NCBI GenBank assembly: GCA_947492575.1
Contig: CANLNK010000002.1
Span: forward strand, 159,304-223,303
Source of the DNA: an uncultured Thalassotalea sp.
GTDB taxonomy: Bacteria; Pseudomonadota; Gammaproteobacteria; Enterobacterales; Alteromonadaceae
Reading direction: 5' to 3'
DNA: 64,000 nt
The translations under genes were made by a program, and so were the position numbers. Positions 63,710 through 64,000 of the stretch are shown here, in pieces (the first letter of the stretch is position 1; each line of letters begins with the position of its first letter). The notes under the pieces were generated by a model. It was not told the DNA's origin, searched no databases, and saw nothing but the letters and a program-made list of their open reading frames with translations.

Positions 63710-64000
63710 TTAACCTAGAAGACTTAATGCTGCTTGAGGACGCTGGTTAGCTTGACTCAAGATTGTCTGACTTGCTTGCTGTAGGATTTGGTTACGAGTC
63801 AAAGCGGCCGTTTCAGCTGCAAAGTCTGCATCTTTGATGCGAGATTTAGCTGCACTAAGGTTCTCAGAAATATTCGCTTGGTTACGAATGGTTGATTGGA
63901 AACGGTTCTGAACCGCACCTAACTCCGCACGTTTTTTATCAACAACAGCGATTAATGCATCCACACCCGCAAGGATTAATTGCGCATTTGTTTGCGATGA
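63710..64000 (-). CDS. Second flagellin, C-terminal part
   Basis: The last 96 residues of a flagellin gene enter from the right edge; the first visible residues are SSQTNAQLILAGVDALIAV and the end is NQRPQAALSLLG. It differs from the complete flagellin by only a few residues over this span (for example KDADF for QDADF, SQTIL for SSSIL). It is on the same strand and upstream of the first, so the two are tandem paralogues. Its promoter and N-terminus are outside the window. Confidence 0.95.
   Translation of the reverse strand, partial: SSQTNAQLILAGVDALIAVVDKKRAELGAVQNRFQSTIRNQANISENLSAAKSRIKDADFAAETAALTRNQILQQASQTILSQANQRPQAALSLLG

Overview
The window is a chromosomal segment of a polarly flagellated marine gammaproteobacterium. 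The flrA/flrBC sigma54 cascade, flhF-flhG-fliA, motCD, parC/parP behind cheB, and FlaG/FliT-type filament genes are the arrangement seen in Alteromonadales and Vibrionales. Modest G+C and overall gene content suggest a Colwellia/Thalassotalea-like Alteromonadales member, but I cannot fix the genus. No rRNA, tRNA, insertion sequence or CRISPR array was seen.

Layout. (1) 1-3583, minus strand: a small type II secretion/pseudopilin set in the order gspG, gspE, gspF, gspH-like, running off the left edge. (2) 3681-8469: a WecA-type lipid-sugar transferase, a large poly-SLBB polysaccharide export protein and the lipid-asymmetry lipoprotein MlaA. (3) 8624-37002, minus strand: one long flagellar/chemotaxis block, from fliE back through fliFGHIJ, fliKLMNOPQR-flhB, flhA-flhF-flhG-fliA, cheYZAB, motCD, parC, parP and cheW to a DUF2802 gene. 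(4) 37323-42941: the regulators FlrC, FlrB and FlrA, with a sulfotransferase and an unknown 95-residue protein inserted between flrB and flrA. (5) 43117-57294: a flagellin-glycan island. (6) 57310-64000, minus strand: the Maf glycosyltransferase, fliT, fliS, fliD, flaG, a complete flagellin and the C-terminal part of a second flagellin.

The glycan island is the main discovery. Pseudaminic acid genes (pseB, pseC, pseF, pseG, pseI) are interleaved with an acyl carrier protein, an AAC(3)-fold acyltransferase, an LpxD-like acyltransferase, an AMP-forming ligase, a fumarase/argininosuccinate-lyase-superfamily lyase, a soluble fumarate-reductase-type flavoprotein with its own [2Fe-2S] protein, and a phosphosulfolactate synthase (ComA). 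No ordinary PseH is present. A route that accounts for all of these genes is: PEP + sulfite -> phosphosulfolactate -> sulfoacrylate (a fumarate analogue) -> 3-sulfopropionate (a succinate analogue) -> acyl-ACP -> N-acylation of the pseudaminic acid precursor. The sugar would then be put on flagellin by Maf. The end product is inferred; the gene families and the retained or changed active-site residues are visible.

Regulation ties the window together. GG-N10-GC elements matching the sigma54 -24/-12 consensus lie before flhA, fliK, fliE, flrB, the sulfotransferase, the 95-residue gene, pseB, the flavoprotein operon and comA (the last two divergent). A well-matched sigma28 promoter precedes the complete flagellin. 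A further sigma54-type element between the two flagellin genes points at no gene and may drive a structured RNA.
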